From a virus, in IMG/VR virus record IMGVR_UViG_3300009514_000069, positions 1-31,037 of that record: 31,037 bases of DNA; one strand, given 5' to 3'. Positions 1-6,611 of the stretch are shown one piece after another. The position numbers and the translations under genes were made by a program. The notes beneath the pieces were generated by a model, which did no database searches, was not told the origin of the DNA, and saw only the letters and a list, made by a program, of their open reading frames with translations. Within the stretch, counting starts at the first letter, position 1, and each line of letters begins with the position of its first letter.

Positions 1-653
1 GCGGCGCGCTCGGCATCGGTCAAACGCTCGGCAACAGTGCGCGCCGCGTCACTGCCCGGCGCAACAAGGCCACACTTGGTCATGTTGCCCAGGTTGCGAA
101 TCATCGCCGTGATCGGCATGTTCTGGAGCAGAGCCGCCCAGACGTCCTTCTCGGACAGGAACTGAGTCGGGATCATCTCCCGAGTCAGGCCGGAACCCGT
201 GATCAACTGGACGATCTCCTTGGCAGAAGTCGCCTTCTTGGCCGCCTCGAACGCCTCGACGATCTCCAGACCCTCGACGGATCCCTCGTACTCGCCCTTG
301 ACGATCCAGCGGTAGAGAGCGTTGTGGCCCTCGCTGGCTGCCTTCGGCGGGTGGCACGAGTGGCGGAGGCTTTGCAGGTTCTCGTGACGGTCCGACCCGC
401 CAGCGCGACGCGGCTTGATGTGGTCGACGTCGGTAGCCGCGACGATCCGGCCAGCGGCGTGGCACTCGCGGCACAGCGGCTCCATTCGCAGGTGCCCCTT
501 GGCGAGCCTGCTCCATCGCCGCCCGTAACCGCGGGCATGCGCCGAGTCTCGCTCCCTGTCCCGCTGCCTGGCGTGACGGCGGCAGCGCGATCCCCGGGCC
601 GCCACGTCGGTGCAGCCCGGCGCCGAGCACAGCCGCGGCGGGAGGTCTGGCAC
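1..653 (-). CDS. HNH nuclease fused to a truncated TROVE (Ro60-like) domain, partial
   Basis: The reading frame is open from a GTG at 653 to the left edge, giving 217 visible residues. Residues about 9-105 are a phage-type HNH nuclease: an N-terminal Cys pair (C9, C14), a second knuckle (LCRECH at 60-65), VDHIKP with H78, ENLQSL with N92 and SCH with H101. From about residue 95 the chain becomes a TROVE domain, as in Ro60/Rsr RNA-binding ring proteins: PKAASEG, ALYRWIVKG, then VWAALLQNMPITAMIRNLGN (171-190), which closely resembles the VWKALLQEMPLTALLRNLG segment of human Ro60. The first half of a normal TROVE ring is absent and the HNH domain stands in its place. The GTG lies 2 bases after the preceding stop. 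Expected partners are DNA for HNH and misfolded or Y-like RNA for TROVE; the combined role is unknown. The C-terminal part, possibly a vWA domain, lies outside the window. Confidence 0.8.
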   Translation of the reverse strand, partial: MPDLPPRLCSAPGCTDVAARGSRCRRHARQRDRERDSAHARGYGRRWSRLAKGHLRMEPLCRECHAAGRIVAATDVDHIKPRRAGGSDRHENLQSLRHSCHPPKAASEGHNALYRWIVKGEYEGSVEGLEIVEAFEAAKKATSAKEIVQLITGSGLTREMIPTQFLSEKDVWAALLQNMPITAMIRNLGNMTKCGLVAPGSDAARTVAERLTDAERA

Positions 654-655
654 CG

Positions 656-880
656 TCAGCCCGCCCGCTTCCTTCGCCCGCGGCTGAACTCGTTGGCGGC
701 CGAGCACGTCGCGAAGTGACTCACCATCGCGGCGCGGTTGCGCTCGCAGACGGGATCTCCGGGGCCGAGCCCATCCACGTTGTAGACCGGGGGCCGCGGG
801 TCGAGAGGGATCTTCTTCCCGTCCGGGTCGGTCGCCCACACGATGGACAGCCCACAGCCTCGGCACACCGATCGCTTCAC
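656..880 (-). CDS. Small zinc-knuckle phage protein
   Basis: This 74-residue protein starts at a GTG overlapping the stop of the resolvase gene (GTGA). It opens with [20 protein letters not shown] and ends near [13 protein letters not shown], so four Cys/His positions (CxxC early, HxxxC late) could hold one zinc ion. Small proteins with this layout (CxxC, GKxxPLDP, VSHFxTC) are common in early regions of temperate phages, where they are annotated as hypothetical. Its place between a RuvC-like resolvase and an HNH-TROVE gene suggests a role near DNA processing, but no activity can be read from the sequence. Confidence 0.8.
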   Translation of the reverse strand: MKRSVCRGCGLSIVWATDPDGKKIPLDPRPPVYNVDGLGPGDPVCERNRAAMVSHFATCSAANEFSRGRRKRAG

Positions 881-1398
881 AGCTCCTCCTCCCTCGCCTT
901 GCGCCGCGGCGCGATGGCGTTGTTGACCCGCGCCCACTCGGCGATCCACAAGGCGTCGGCTACCGCCTGGTCCTTCACACGCGACAGCTCGACCCAGGGC
1001 CACCGCTCGCGTGCCGCGGACAGGATCGCCCGCTTCCGCGCCCCGCGTTCCTTCGGGCGCCCCTTGCCCCGCAAGGCCAGCGCCACCCACTGAGTGGGCG
1101 GCACCAGCACGGTCGGCAGGCCGAGCCCCATGCACACGCCCCGGGCGCATCCCCAGGATGCGCCGAAGCTGAACGAGGCCGGTCGACCTTCCCCCGGCCG
1201 TGATCGCACCATCTCGATCGCCACCAGAAGGCGTGACACCCCGAGCGCGGCCGCGGGCTCCGCGAGAACCTCGACGAGCCGCGACGGGTCGCCCGTGTCG
1301 ACGATTGCACCGCCCACGTGGGGGCCGTTGATCCAGGCCACCGCCCCAGTCTTCCCCGGGTCGACCCCCAGCACGCACGGCGCGTCCTCCCAGACCAT
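877..1398 (-). CDS. RuvC-like Holliday junction resolvase
   Basis: A 173-residue protein of the RNase H-fold resolvase family that cleaves branched DNA such as four-way junctions during phage recombination and before packaging. The acidic catalytic set is visible: D13 in [12 protein letters not shown]62 in VAIEMV, and D143 and D148 in [15 protein letters not shown]. Length is close to bacterial RuvC (about 170). The ATG at 1398 overlaps the stop of the replication-type gene (TGATG); an in-frame GTG one codon upstream is the alternative. There is no RuvA/RuvB partner here, as is usual for phage resolvases. The fold assignment is firm; substrate preference is inferred. Confidence 0.9.
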   Translation of the reverse strand: MVWEDAPCVLGVDPGKTGAVAWINGPHVGGAIVDTGDPSRLVEVLAEPAAALGVSRLLVAIEMVRSRPGEGRPASFSFGASWGCARGVCMGLGLPTVLVPPTQWVALALRGKGRPKERGARKRAILSAARERWPWVELSRVKDQAVADALWIAEWARVNNAIAPRRKAREEEL

Positions 1399-2672
1399 CA
1401 CCCAGTCGCCTCCTGCCGCCGCTCGAGCTCCTGCAATGTCTCGCGCAGTCGCTCAACCTGCTCGGGGTCGGGGGGCCACCTCGCCCCCGAGCGTTTCCAC
1501 CGCCCCCGCAGGTCCGAGGCGATCCACTCGCGGTCGCCCTCCTTCGCAGCCAGCCATCGCTCCGCGCTCTCCAGGAGCATCGAGAGCACGGTGTGGCGCA
1601 CCGAGAGCTCCTCTCCCGGGCGCTGCCGGGTGGCGCGGTCCTCCTGCTCGCGCCATCGCGTCGCCGCCTCGAGGCGATCGCCCCACCGCAGCGGATCGCA
1701 GATCGTCACGACCTCGCTGGAGCGGTCGCGGCCCTCGGGCCAGCCCTCGGCGCGGAGGTCGCGAGCGAACTTCGGATCGGGGCTCGCCCTCGCCGCGGCC
1801 GCCACGAGCTGGACGTCCTCGACGAGCTCTTCGATCGGCGGGCGATCGAGCGCCTTCCACAGCTGGAGCACGCGGTTGGCATCGGCGCCGACCCGCCGCT
1901 GCAGGACGGGACGGCCGCGGATCGAATGCATGATCGTGAGCACGCCGGCGGCGCACCTCCACGGCGGATCGATGCCAGAGCCGTGCGACCACCGCGGAAG
2001 CGGGAGCGTCGGCTCTTGCGTGACCCAAGAGCGATCCTCTGGGACCTCTTCGGGTGCCGTGTGTGTGCTCAGGAGCGCCCGCGCCCCCGCAGCCGTGCCC
2101 GCGCCCGCGCTCACACACTCCGAGGTGGGTGTGGGTGTGGGTGTGGGTGTGGGGGAGGGAGAGGGTGCGGGAGGGCTCGCCGCGGCGGCGACGTGTCGAC
2201 GACGTGGCGCCGACGTGGCGCCGACGTGGCGCGGGCCGCTGGGCGCCGGGGCGGCGACGTGTCGCCGCTTCAGCTCTCCGACCGGGTCGGCGGGGCAGGC
2301 GTGCGCGGCGTCCCGGATGTCCTCGTAGCCGACTTTCGCACCGCGGCGTTCCATCTCCTTGACCAGGCGGTCGAGGACGTACTTGGGCGCGTTGTCGTAG
2401 AGGTCGTGGATGACGAGCTGGCCGTCCTCGGCGCGATCGAGGAAGCCGGCCGCCTCCAGCTCCACCACGAGGGCCTCGGGCTCCCCCTCCCACCCGAGGT
2501 GGTACTCGAGCTCGATAGCGTCACCGACCACCGGGTCGCCCTCTGCGTAGGCGAGGTGCCACATCAGGGTGAGACCCCCGGCCGCGACCGGACGGCAGTT
2601 CTCGACGCCTCGACGCTTCAGGCCGGCGCACAGGCGCCGGAACTTTCTATGCGAAAGCAGGGTCTCCCTCAC
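1398..2672 (-). CDS. Replication-initiator-like protein with repeat-rich linker
   Basis: A 424-residue protein. The N-terminal third looks like a winged-helix replication or DnaD-type phage protein: [18 protein letters not shown], then [20 protein letters not shown] and [16 protein letters not shown], a wording common in early-operon phage genes. The middle (about 130-185) is low complexity, with repeated RRHVA and a run of Thr-Pro pairs encoded by a GGGTGT hexamer tract and 11-bp DNA repeats. The C-terminal half is charged and helical with no family I can name. The GTG start at 2672 has a strong AGGAGG six to seven bases upstream. Position just before a resolvase and internal iteron-like DNA repeats recall lambda O, where the origin lies inside the gene. 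The initiator role is inferred, not proven. Confidence 0.6.
   Translation of the reverse strand: MRETLLSHRKFRRLCAGLKRRGVENCRPVAAGGLTLMWHLAYAEGDPVVGDAIELEYHLGWEGEPEALVVELEAAGFLDRAEDGQLVIHDLYDNAPKYVLDRLVKEMERRGAKVGYEDIRDAAHACPADPVGELKRRHVAAPAPSGPRHVGATSAPRRRHVAAAASPPAPSPSPTPTPTPTPTSECVSAGAGTAAGARALLSTHTAPEEVPEDRSWVTQEPTLPLPRWSHGSGIDPPWRCAAGVLTIMHSIRGRPVLQRRVGADANRVLQLWKALDRPPIEELVEDVQLVAAAARASPDPKFARDLRAEGWPEGRDRSSEVVTICDPLRWGDRLEAATRWREQEDRATRQRPGEELSVRHTVLSMLLESAERWLAAKEGDREWIASDLRGRWKRSGARWPPDPEQVERLRETLQELERRQEATG
2127..2155 (+). repeat. GGGTGT hexamer tract, G-quadruplex-type
   Basis: Four tandem GGGTGT units followed by a further G run give five runs of at least three G separated by TGT loops on the plus strand. 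This fits the classical intramolecular G-quadruplex pattern. On the minus strand it encodes the Thr-Pro linker of the replication-initiator-like protein, in frame because the unit is six bases. Confidence 0.85.
2187..2264. repeat. Iteron-like cluster of CGACGTG repeats, candidate origin
   Basis: Three perfect tandem copies of CGACGTGGCGC lie at 2200-2210, 2211-2221 and 2222-2232. They are flanked by two identical 12-mers GGCGACGTGTCG at 2187-2198 and 2253-2264. The five CGACGTG cores start at 2189, 2200, 2211, 2222 and 2255, so every interval is a multiple of 11 bases, about one helical turn. Since 11 is not a multiple of three, the repeats pass through all reading frames, which argues for a DNA-level function. 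By analogy with lambda, initiator binding sites inside the initiator gene could mark the replication origin. Confidence 0.6.
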
Positions 2673-2722
2673 CCGCGCCTCCTGAGCTTCACGAGCCGCC
2701 GCACGTGGGCGAGGCCGCTCGG

Positions 2723-2744
2723 GGCTAGCGACCAGGTGCTAGCC
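2723..2744. promoter_or_regulatory. Inverted repeat upstream of the replication-type gene
   Basis: Perfect 7-bp arms GGCTAGC and GCTAGCC are separated by eight bases in the 77-base gap between the coiled-coil gene and the replication-initiator-like gene. The inner bases ACC/GGT extend the symmetry with one offset base. It could be an operator or an RNA hairpin controlling the downstream gene; no U-run follows, so a simple terminator is less likely. Confidence 0.4.
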
Positions 2745-2749
2745 ATCCC

Positions 2750-2995
2750 TCACGGCTGAGCGTCGTCGCCGGTCAGCGCTGCGAGAGCGATGCTCACTCG
2801 CTCCTTGAGCGCCGCGAGCTCATCTCGGTCTCGCCCAGACCGGAGCCTGGCGGCCTGGAGCTCGGCCTCGAGGGCTGAAATGCGGTGGCGGAGCTCCTGC
2901 ACGAGGGCGCCGTGATCGCTCTGCATCTGGGCGATCTGGGCCTCGAGCGCATCGAACTCCTCCTGTGTCACCTTCGGTCCTGCTGTTCTGGGCAT
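2750..2995 (-). CDS. Small coiled-coil protein, function unknown
   Basis: An 81-residue protein starting MPRTAGPKVTQEEFDALEAQ. From residue 10 nearly the whole chain has heptad spacing of Leu, Ile and Ala with many Glu, Gln and Arg, so a single long coiled coil is expected. There are no Cys residues, membrane segments or signal peptide. The ATG at 2995 was chosen because GAGGAG lies seven bases upstream; longer versions upstream have coding-poor composition. It is an early-operon gene of unknown role, perhaps an oligomerising adaptor. Confidence 0.65.
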   Translation of the reverse strand: MPRTAGPKVTQEEFDALEAQIAQMQSDHGALVQELRHRISALEAELQAARLRSGRDRDELAALKERVSIALAALTGDDAQP

Positions 2996-3084
2996 TGGAG
3001 TCTCCTCGGGTTGGGGGTCGCCCGGTGGGGGCGCACAGTAACCGCCAGACTTTCTATCCCCCACCGGGCTTCCCCCCGGTTCGG

Positions 3085-3543
3085 TCAGGGCACCGGCACC
3101 TGCGCCTGCGCACGGTCGCACTCGGAACGGTCACCGAACAGGTCGTCGGTGTTGTGGCATGCGGTCAGCACCACCTCGTAGATGACGCCATCGCAGTCGT
3201 TTGGGTTCGAGGAGGTGATCGGCTCCCCATCGTCGCGGCACTGCCAGCGGTAGAGGTGGCTGGGTGAGCGCTCCCGGAAGAGGCCAGTACCGTCTCCGAA
3301 CGTCCATTCGAAGGCGTCGCCGCCGCTCGACTGGTTGACGAAGTCGACGCCGGTGTCACAGCTGCCCGCCCGGCAGTTGCTCGGTTGCTTGCTGAAGCTG
3401 AAGCCGGCAGCGATGCCTCCTGGCTCGGTCGGGCTGTCCCCGTCGAACCACGAGCATCCCTGCACCACGAGCGTGATAGCGACGATCGCCGCGCCAGTCA
3501 CGATCGCGAGCAGGTAACCCTTGAACGATTTGCGGATGTTCAT
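3085..3543 (-). CDS. Putative lipoprotein with PKD-like domain
   Basis: A 152-residue protein. A positively charged start (MNIRKSFKGYLLA) is followed by a hydrophobic stretch and the lipobox LVVQGCS, so signal peptidase II cleavage before Cys30 and lipid anchoring are predicted. The rest resembles a PKD (immunoglobulin-like) domain: VDFVNQSSGGDAFEWTFGDG, SPSHLYRW and YEVVLTAC, the classic pattern of a WxFGDG turn plus a late strand. Several extra Cys could form disulfides outside the cytoplasm. The ATG overlaps the stop of the exported protein gene upstream (TGATG), so the two are probably made together. A surface-modifying role such as exclusion of other phages is an inference. Confidence 0.7.
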   Translation of the reverse strand: MNIRKSFKGYLLAIVTGAAIVAITLVVQGCSWFDGDSPTEPGGIAAGFSFSKQPSNCRAGSCDTGVDFVNQSSGGDAFEWTFGDGTGLFRERSPSHLYRWQCRDDGEPITSSNPNDCDGVIYEVVLTACHNTDDLFGDRSECDRAQAQVPVP

Positions 3544-3884
3544 CAGTCGTTCTCCTTGAACTTGGTAGCGATGAGTTGGATTCGACGGTCAGCGCTCTCG
3601 TCGGCGTCCAGGAAGCCGCGCAGGGCAACCCGGTCGCCGACGCGCACACCGAGGCAACGGGCCGCGATCTCCGGGTCACAAAGGATGTCGTAGGTGTCGC
3701 CCTCGGAGGCGACGAGCAGGAGCACCCACTCGCCGTTGGCGACGCGATCGCTGTTCGCGACCACCGCGCCCTTGAGGCTCCACTGGTTCTGCGTCTTGAC
3801 GACGCGCCAGCCTGCCCACGCCGGCAGGGCGAGCGCCGACGCCAGGGCGAGGGCGGCGAGGGCTCTGATGCTTCTACCTCTCAT
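3543..3884 (-). CDS. Exported small beta-rich protein
   Basis: A 113-residue protein with a clear Sec signal: basic MRGRSIR, a hydrophobic ALAALALASALALP core and a cleavage site after AWA. The mature part alternates hydrophobic strands (WVLLLVASEGDTYDILCD, VRVGDRVALRGFLDA, IQLIATKFK) in a way that suggests an OB-like or small beta-barrel fold, but no family is certain. The ATG at 3884 has AAGGAG eight bases upstream. It is coupled to the downstream PKD lipoprotein gene. Being in the early or lysogenic transcript, it may act in the periplasm or at the cell surface during infection; this is inference. Confidence 0.65.
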   Translation of the reverse strand: MRGRSIRALAALALASALALPAWAGWRVVKTQNQWSLKGAVVANSDRVANGEWVLLLVASEGDTYDILCDPEIAARCLGVRVGDRVALRGFLDADESADRRIQLIATKFKEND

Positions 3885-3903
3885 GCTGGTCTCCTTCCAC
3901 CGT

Positions 3904-4404
3904 TCAGGCCTCTCCAGGCCCCACGATCGCGAGCAGCGCCACGGCGGCGCGCTCCGCCCCGTGGGCCAGGGCCTCGTGCTTCTCTCTCGCGCCGATCTCG
4001 ACGACGCCGCGGCGGACCACCTCGTGGCCCCACCGCCGGTAGCCGAGGAGGACATCGAGGGCCCTCCTCACCTCGCCCGCAGCGGCCGCGGCATCGGGAC
4101 CCTGGAGGACTACCAGGGGGCCACCGGGCTGCTCGTAGGCAGCTGCTGTCGAGCTCTCCATCTCGGTCCTCCTCTCGTCTGGGATCCCGTCAGCCGCGAG
4201 CTGGCGGATCCTCGGGCCAACCCACAGCGGGATCGAACCGCCCCGCTCCCAGGCCGACACCGTGGTGTCACTGACGCGTAGCCGGGAGGCGAGCTGCCGT
4301 TGAGAGAGCCCGCGCATCTGACGAAAGACCCGCAGGCCCTCGCCGTCCACGCCGCCGAGACTCGTGTCGACGTCGGCGGCGAACAGCGGTAGCGCACCGC
4401 TCAC
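3904..4404 (-). CDS. XRE-family helix-turn-helix regulator with C-terminal extension
   Basis: A 166-residue protein starting at a GTG that overlaps the upstream stop (GTGA). Residues about 24-70 form an XRE/Cro-type HTH: RVFRQMRGLSQRQLASRLRV followed by SDTTVSAWERGG. The remaining 85 residues, starting MESSTAAAYEQPGG, are Ala-rich and helical. The internal ATG at 4161 has an excellent AGGAGG upstream, so a second shorter product from the same frame is possible. It probably binds operators in the phage genome; targets are unknown. Confidence 0.7.
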   Translation of the reverse strand: MSGALPLFAADVDTSLGGVDGEGLRVFRQMRGLSQRQLASRLRVSDTTVSAWERGGSIPLWVGPRIRQLAADGIPDERRTEMESSTAAAYEQPGGPLVVLQGPDAAAAAGEVRRALDVLLGYRRWGHEVVRRGVVEIGAREKHEALAHGAERAAVALLAIVGPGEA

Positions 4405-4922
4405 CGGCGCCTCCCCCGGAGATGCCGCCCGCGCGCGTCCTCGCCCGCGAGCTTCGCCGCAGCACGCTCGAGCGCCTGGCGGACCTCCTCGGTCCCGAAG
4501 TAGCTGCTCTTTCCACGCTGCTGCCAGAGGCGAATCGACGCCGGCGTCGTCCACCACGATCCGCTCCCGTTGTGCCACAGCTCCGGCCAGCGGATCCGCT
4601 GCACCGGGTCGCTCGACCGCGCGTCGCGCAGGATCGTCTTCGGGCTCCGCTGCAGCAGCCCGGCGAGGAGGTCGATGGGCACCAGGTCGAGCGCACAGGC
4701 CGACGTCTCGAGCAGCAGCCGACGCGTCGCCTTCACCTCGCCACGCAGCTCCCCCACCTGCTCGCTGAGCCTCTCGATCACCGCGAGGAGCCCGGGGACA
4801 TCGAGAGAGCCGGGCCCGGGGCGAGGAGGGGCGCCCCGGGCCCCATCGCGGACTGCACCGCCGTCCCGGCGTGAGGAGCCGCACGGGCCGGCGATCGCGA
4901 AGGAGCTGGCGCTCTCGGCCAT
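4401..4922 (-). CDS. Putative DNA-binding or regulatory early protein
   Basis: A 173-residue protein with ATG at 4922 and a GGAG about nine bases upstream. The N-terminal 40 residues are disordered (Gly, Pro, Arg). Residues about 45-75 carry a leucine-rich amphipathic helix (LLAVIERLSEQVGELRGEVK), which may dimerise. The segment LVPIDLLAGLLQRSPKTILR looks like a helix-turn-helix, followed by WPELWHNGSGSWWTTPASIR, a Trp-rich part. The tail is very basic. It sits between a CII-like gene and an XRE gene, so transcription control is plausible. I do not recognise a named family. Confidence 0.55.
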   Translation of the reverse strand: MAESASSFAIAGPCGSSRRDGGAVRDGARGAPPRPGPGSLDVPGLLAVIERLSEQVGELRGEVKATRRLLLETSACALDLVPIDLLAGLLQRSPKTILRDARSSDPVQRIRWPELWHNGSGSWWTTPASIRLWQQRGKSSYFGTEEVRQALERAAAKLAGEDARGRHLRGRRR

Positions 4923-4927
4923 CAGCG

Positions 4928-5428
4928 TCAGCTCCGCTCCCTACTACTCTGATCACGGACATCCACGAGGCGTGCCTCCAGGCGATAGATGCGATTGCGA
5001 AGCTCGCGGGTCTCCCGGAGGATCGCCTCCACTTCGGCCGGCGTCACGCGGCCGTCGTCGAGAGCCACCTCGGCCTCGACGAGGACGCGCCCGGCGGCGC
5101 CGGCGACCGCTATCACGGCGTGCATCAAGCCCTCCTCGACACCACCGACGTCCCCCGGGTCGATCACGACCAGGCCGAGCTGCTCGGCGACGAAGCACAC
5201 GGGGCCGATTGCCTTCTGTCGGCCCTGCTGACACAGCAACGCCGCGCGCGTGAAGCGCAGCAGCTGGTAGGCCGGCCCCGGGCGCTCCGCCTGGGGCTCC
5301 CCCCACGCCTGCACCCGGCGCTCCGAGCACCCGAGCTCGGCGGCGATCTCCGGCGCGTGACCCCAGGTGGCCTCCTGGGTGACGAGCGCCGCCGCGCGGA
5401 GCAGCGATCTCGGGCCCCGGCCGCTCAC
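4928..5428 (-). CDS. Phage CII-like regulatory protein (putative)
   Basis: A 166-residue protein beginning at a GTG that overlaps the upstream stop (GTGA). In-frame ATG codons slightly upstream are alternatives. Residues about 8-45 carry a winged or simple HTH: LLRAAALVTQEATWGHAPEI, AAELGCSERRVQAWGEPQ. The middle (LLRFTRAALLCQQG, FVAEQLGLVVI) and the helical C-terminus rich in Arg and Glu resemble the general plan of 'phage regulatory protein CII' (CP76-like) proteins: HTH followed by an oligomerising helical part. The family call is tentative because only the overall layout matches. Confidence 0.5.
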   Translation of the reverse strand: MSGRGPRSLLRAAALVTQEATWGHAPEIAAELGCSERRVQAWGEPQAERPGPAYQLLRFTRAALLCQQGRQKAIGPVCFVAEQLGLVVIDPGDVGGVEEGLMHAVIAVAGAAGRVLVEAEVALDDGRVTPAEVEAILRETRELRNRIYRLEARLVDVRDQSSRERS

Positions 5429-5691
5429 GCCTCCCATCCCTCCCATCCCCCTGACGGCGGCATCGACCCGTGCCGCTCGAGCGCCAGGGCGATCAACATG
5501 GTGATCCGGGCACGGCGCCTCTCGCCGATCCCCTTGAGCTTGCCGAGCGTCCCCTCCTGCTCCATCCGCTCGACCCGCCACAGCGTCGTCGCCGGATCGA
5601 GACCGGCGGCGAGCAGCGCCGTCGAGATGTCACTCCACACGGGCCACGAGCGCAGCTCGAGGATCGTCGTCGATAGGGTGGGGGCGCTCAT
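5425..5691 (-). CDS. Small early protein, function unknown
   Basis: An 88-residue protein starting MSAPTLSTTILELRSWPVWS at an ATG that overlaps the stop of the patatin gene (ATGA). The segment LDPATTLWRVERMEQEGTLG followed by KLKGIGERRRARITMLIA contains a GIGERR turn reminiscent of a helix-hairpin-helix, but too little remains to call it. It is basic in the middle, acidic and Gly/Trp-rich at the end, and soluble. Coupled translation with the patatin upstream and the CII-like gene downstream is expected. Confidence 0.6.
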   Translation of the reverse strand: MSAPTLSTTILELRSWPVWSDISTALLAAGLDPATTLWRVERMEQEGTLGKLKGIGERRRARITMLIALALERHGSMPPSGGWEGWEA

Positions 5692-6611
5692 GCCCCCTCG
5701 CTCCCGAGCCACCGGCGCAGAGCCGCCGCGCCGGCGACCTCGAGGGCCTCTGCGTGCTTCGCGACGGTCCGGAACGACGTCGCCTTGACGCCCGGCGGCG
5801 CGATGACGCGCACGATGCGCGGCCACAGCGCCCGAGGCACGTGCGATCGGTTGGCGGCCGCCACGGCGATCGAGACGAGACGCGCCGCGAGGTCCCAGGG
5901 CCAGCGGCCCGGCGGCTCACGGTCGGCCATCATCTCGAGCCGCGTGTCGACACGCACGCCGAGGACCGTCTCGGGCGGTACGCGCCGGCGGTCGAAAACG
6001 TCGATCGGCATGTTCCAGGTCAGGCCACCGTCGACCAGGCGCAGGCCGCCGGCGACGACCACGGGCTCCCACCACAACGGGATCGCCATGGACGCGAGCA
6101 CGGCCTCCCAGACCGGCGACCCGGAGAGCCCCATGGGGCCGAGGAGGATGGGCCTACCTCGCGTCACGTCCGTCGCCGTGACGTGGAGCAGCCGCCCGCG
6201 CTCGGCGAGCTGCACGAACGTGACTTCGGGCGGGTAGCCCGAGCGTGCCCCCACCCGCGCGACCATCTCGCGCAGCCAGCGGCGAGGCTGCTCGAGGCTC
6301 CGGAAGCCGCACCGGCGCATCATCCGGATCGGCGAACGCCTCCCGGCCAGCTTCTCCCAGGGGGCGGCGGCGAGCTCGGCGTCGATCTCCGCCGCCGTCG
6401 CCCCAAGGGCCCCCAGCGCCGCGAGGATCGCACCGGCGCTCGTCCCCGACCACTCGTTGACGCGCCCGAGCACACCCCAGGCGTCGAGCTGGCGCACGAT
6501 GGGCACGTACGAGACCCCGAGCACGCCCCCGCCTTCGAACGCGAGGCGCGTCACATCGGCCACCTTCGCTGGTGCCCCCGGGCGCTCGCCGTTGCTGCGC
6601 GGATCGACCAT
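5688..6611 (-). CDS. Patatin-like phospholipase
   Basis: A 307-residue enzyme of the patatin family, which hydrolyses acyl esters of membrane lipids with a Ser-Asp dyad. The oxyanion loop FEGGGVLGVSYV (25-36), nucleophile S58 in SGTSAGA, and D194 in VDGGLTWNMP are all present and in the usual order. Residue 30 is Val where many patatins have a positively charged oxyanion residue. No signal peptide or membrane segment is seen, so it probably acts on the inner leaflet from the cytoplasm. The ATG at 6611 overlaps the DUF2303 stop (TGATG); a GTG one codon upstream is possible. In an early phage operon it could remodel membrane lipid, counter a defence, or kill on induction; none of these is shown by sequence. 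Confidence 0.88.
   Translation of the reverse strand: MVDPRSNGERPGAPAKVADVTRLAFEGGGVLGVSYVPIVRQLDAWGVLGRVNEWSGTSAGAILAALGALGATAAEIDAELAAAPWEKLAGRRSPIRMMRRCGFRSLEQPRRWLREMVARVGARSGYPPEVTFVQLAERGRLLHVTATDVTRGRPILLGPMGLSGSPVWEAVLASMAIPLWWEPVVVAGGLRLVDGGLTWNMPIDVFDRRRVPPETVLGVRVDTRLEMMADREPPGRWPWDLAARLVSIAVAAANRSHVPRALWPRIVRVIAPPGVKATSFRTVAKHAEALEVAGAAALRRWLGSEGA

Noticed and set aside
49-630. Minus-strand 193-residue frame as a separate gene
   Set aside because: It is very rich in Arg and Gly and lacks motifs; the HNH-TROVE frame over the same bases has clear conserved residues.
2123-2232. CRISPR-like repeat array
   Set aside because: Repeats are 6 and 11 bases, directly abutting and without spacers; coding and iteron explanations suffice.
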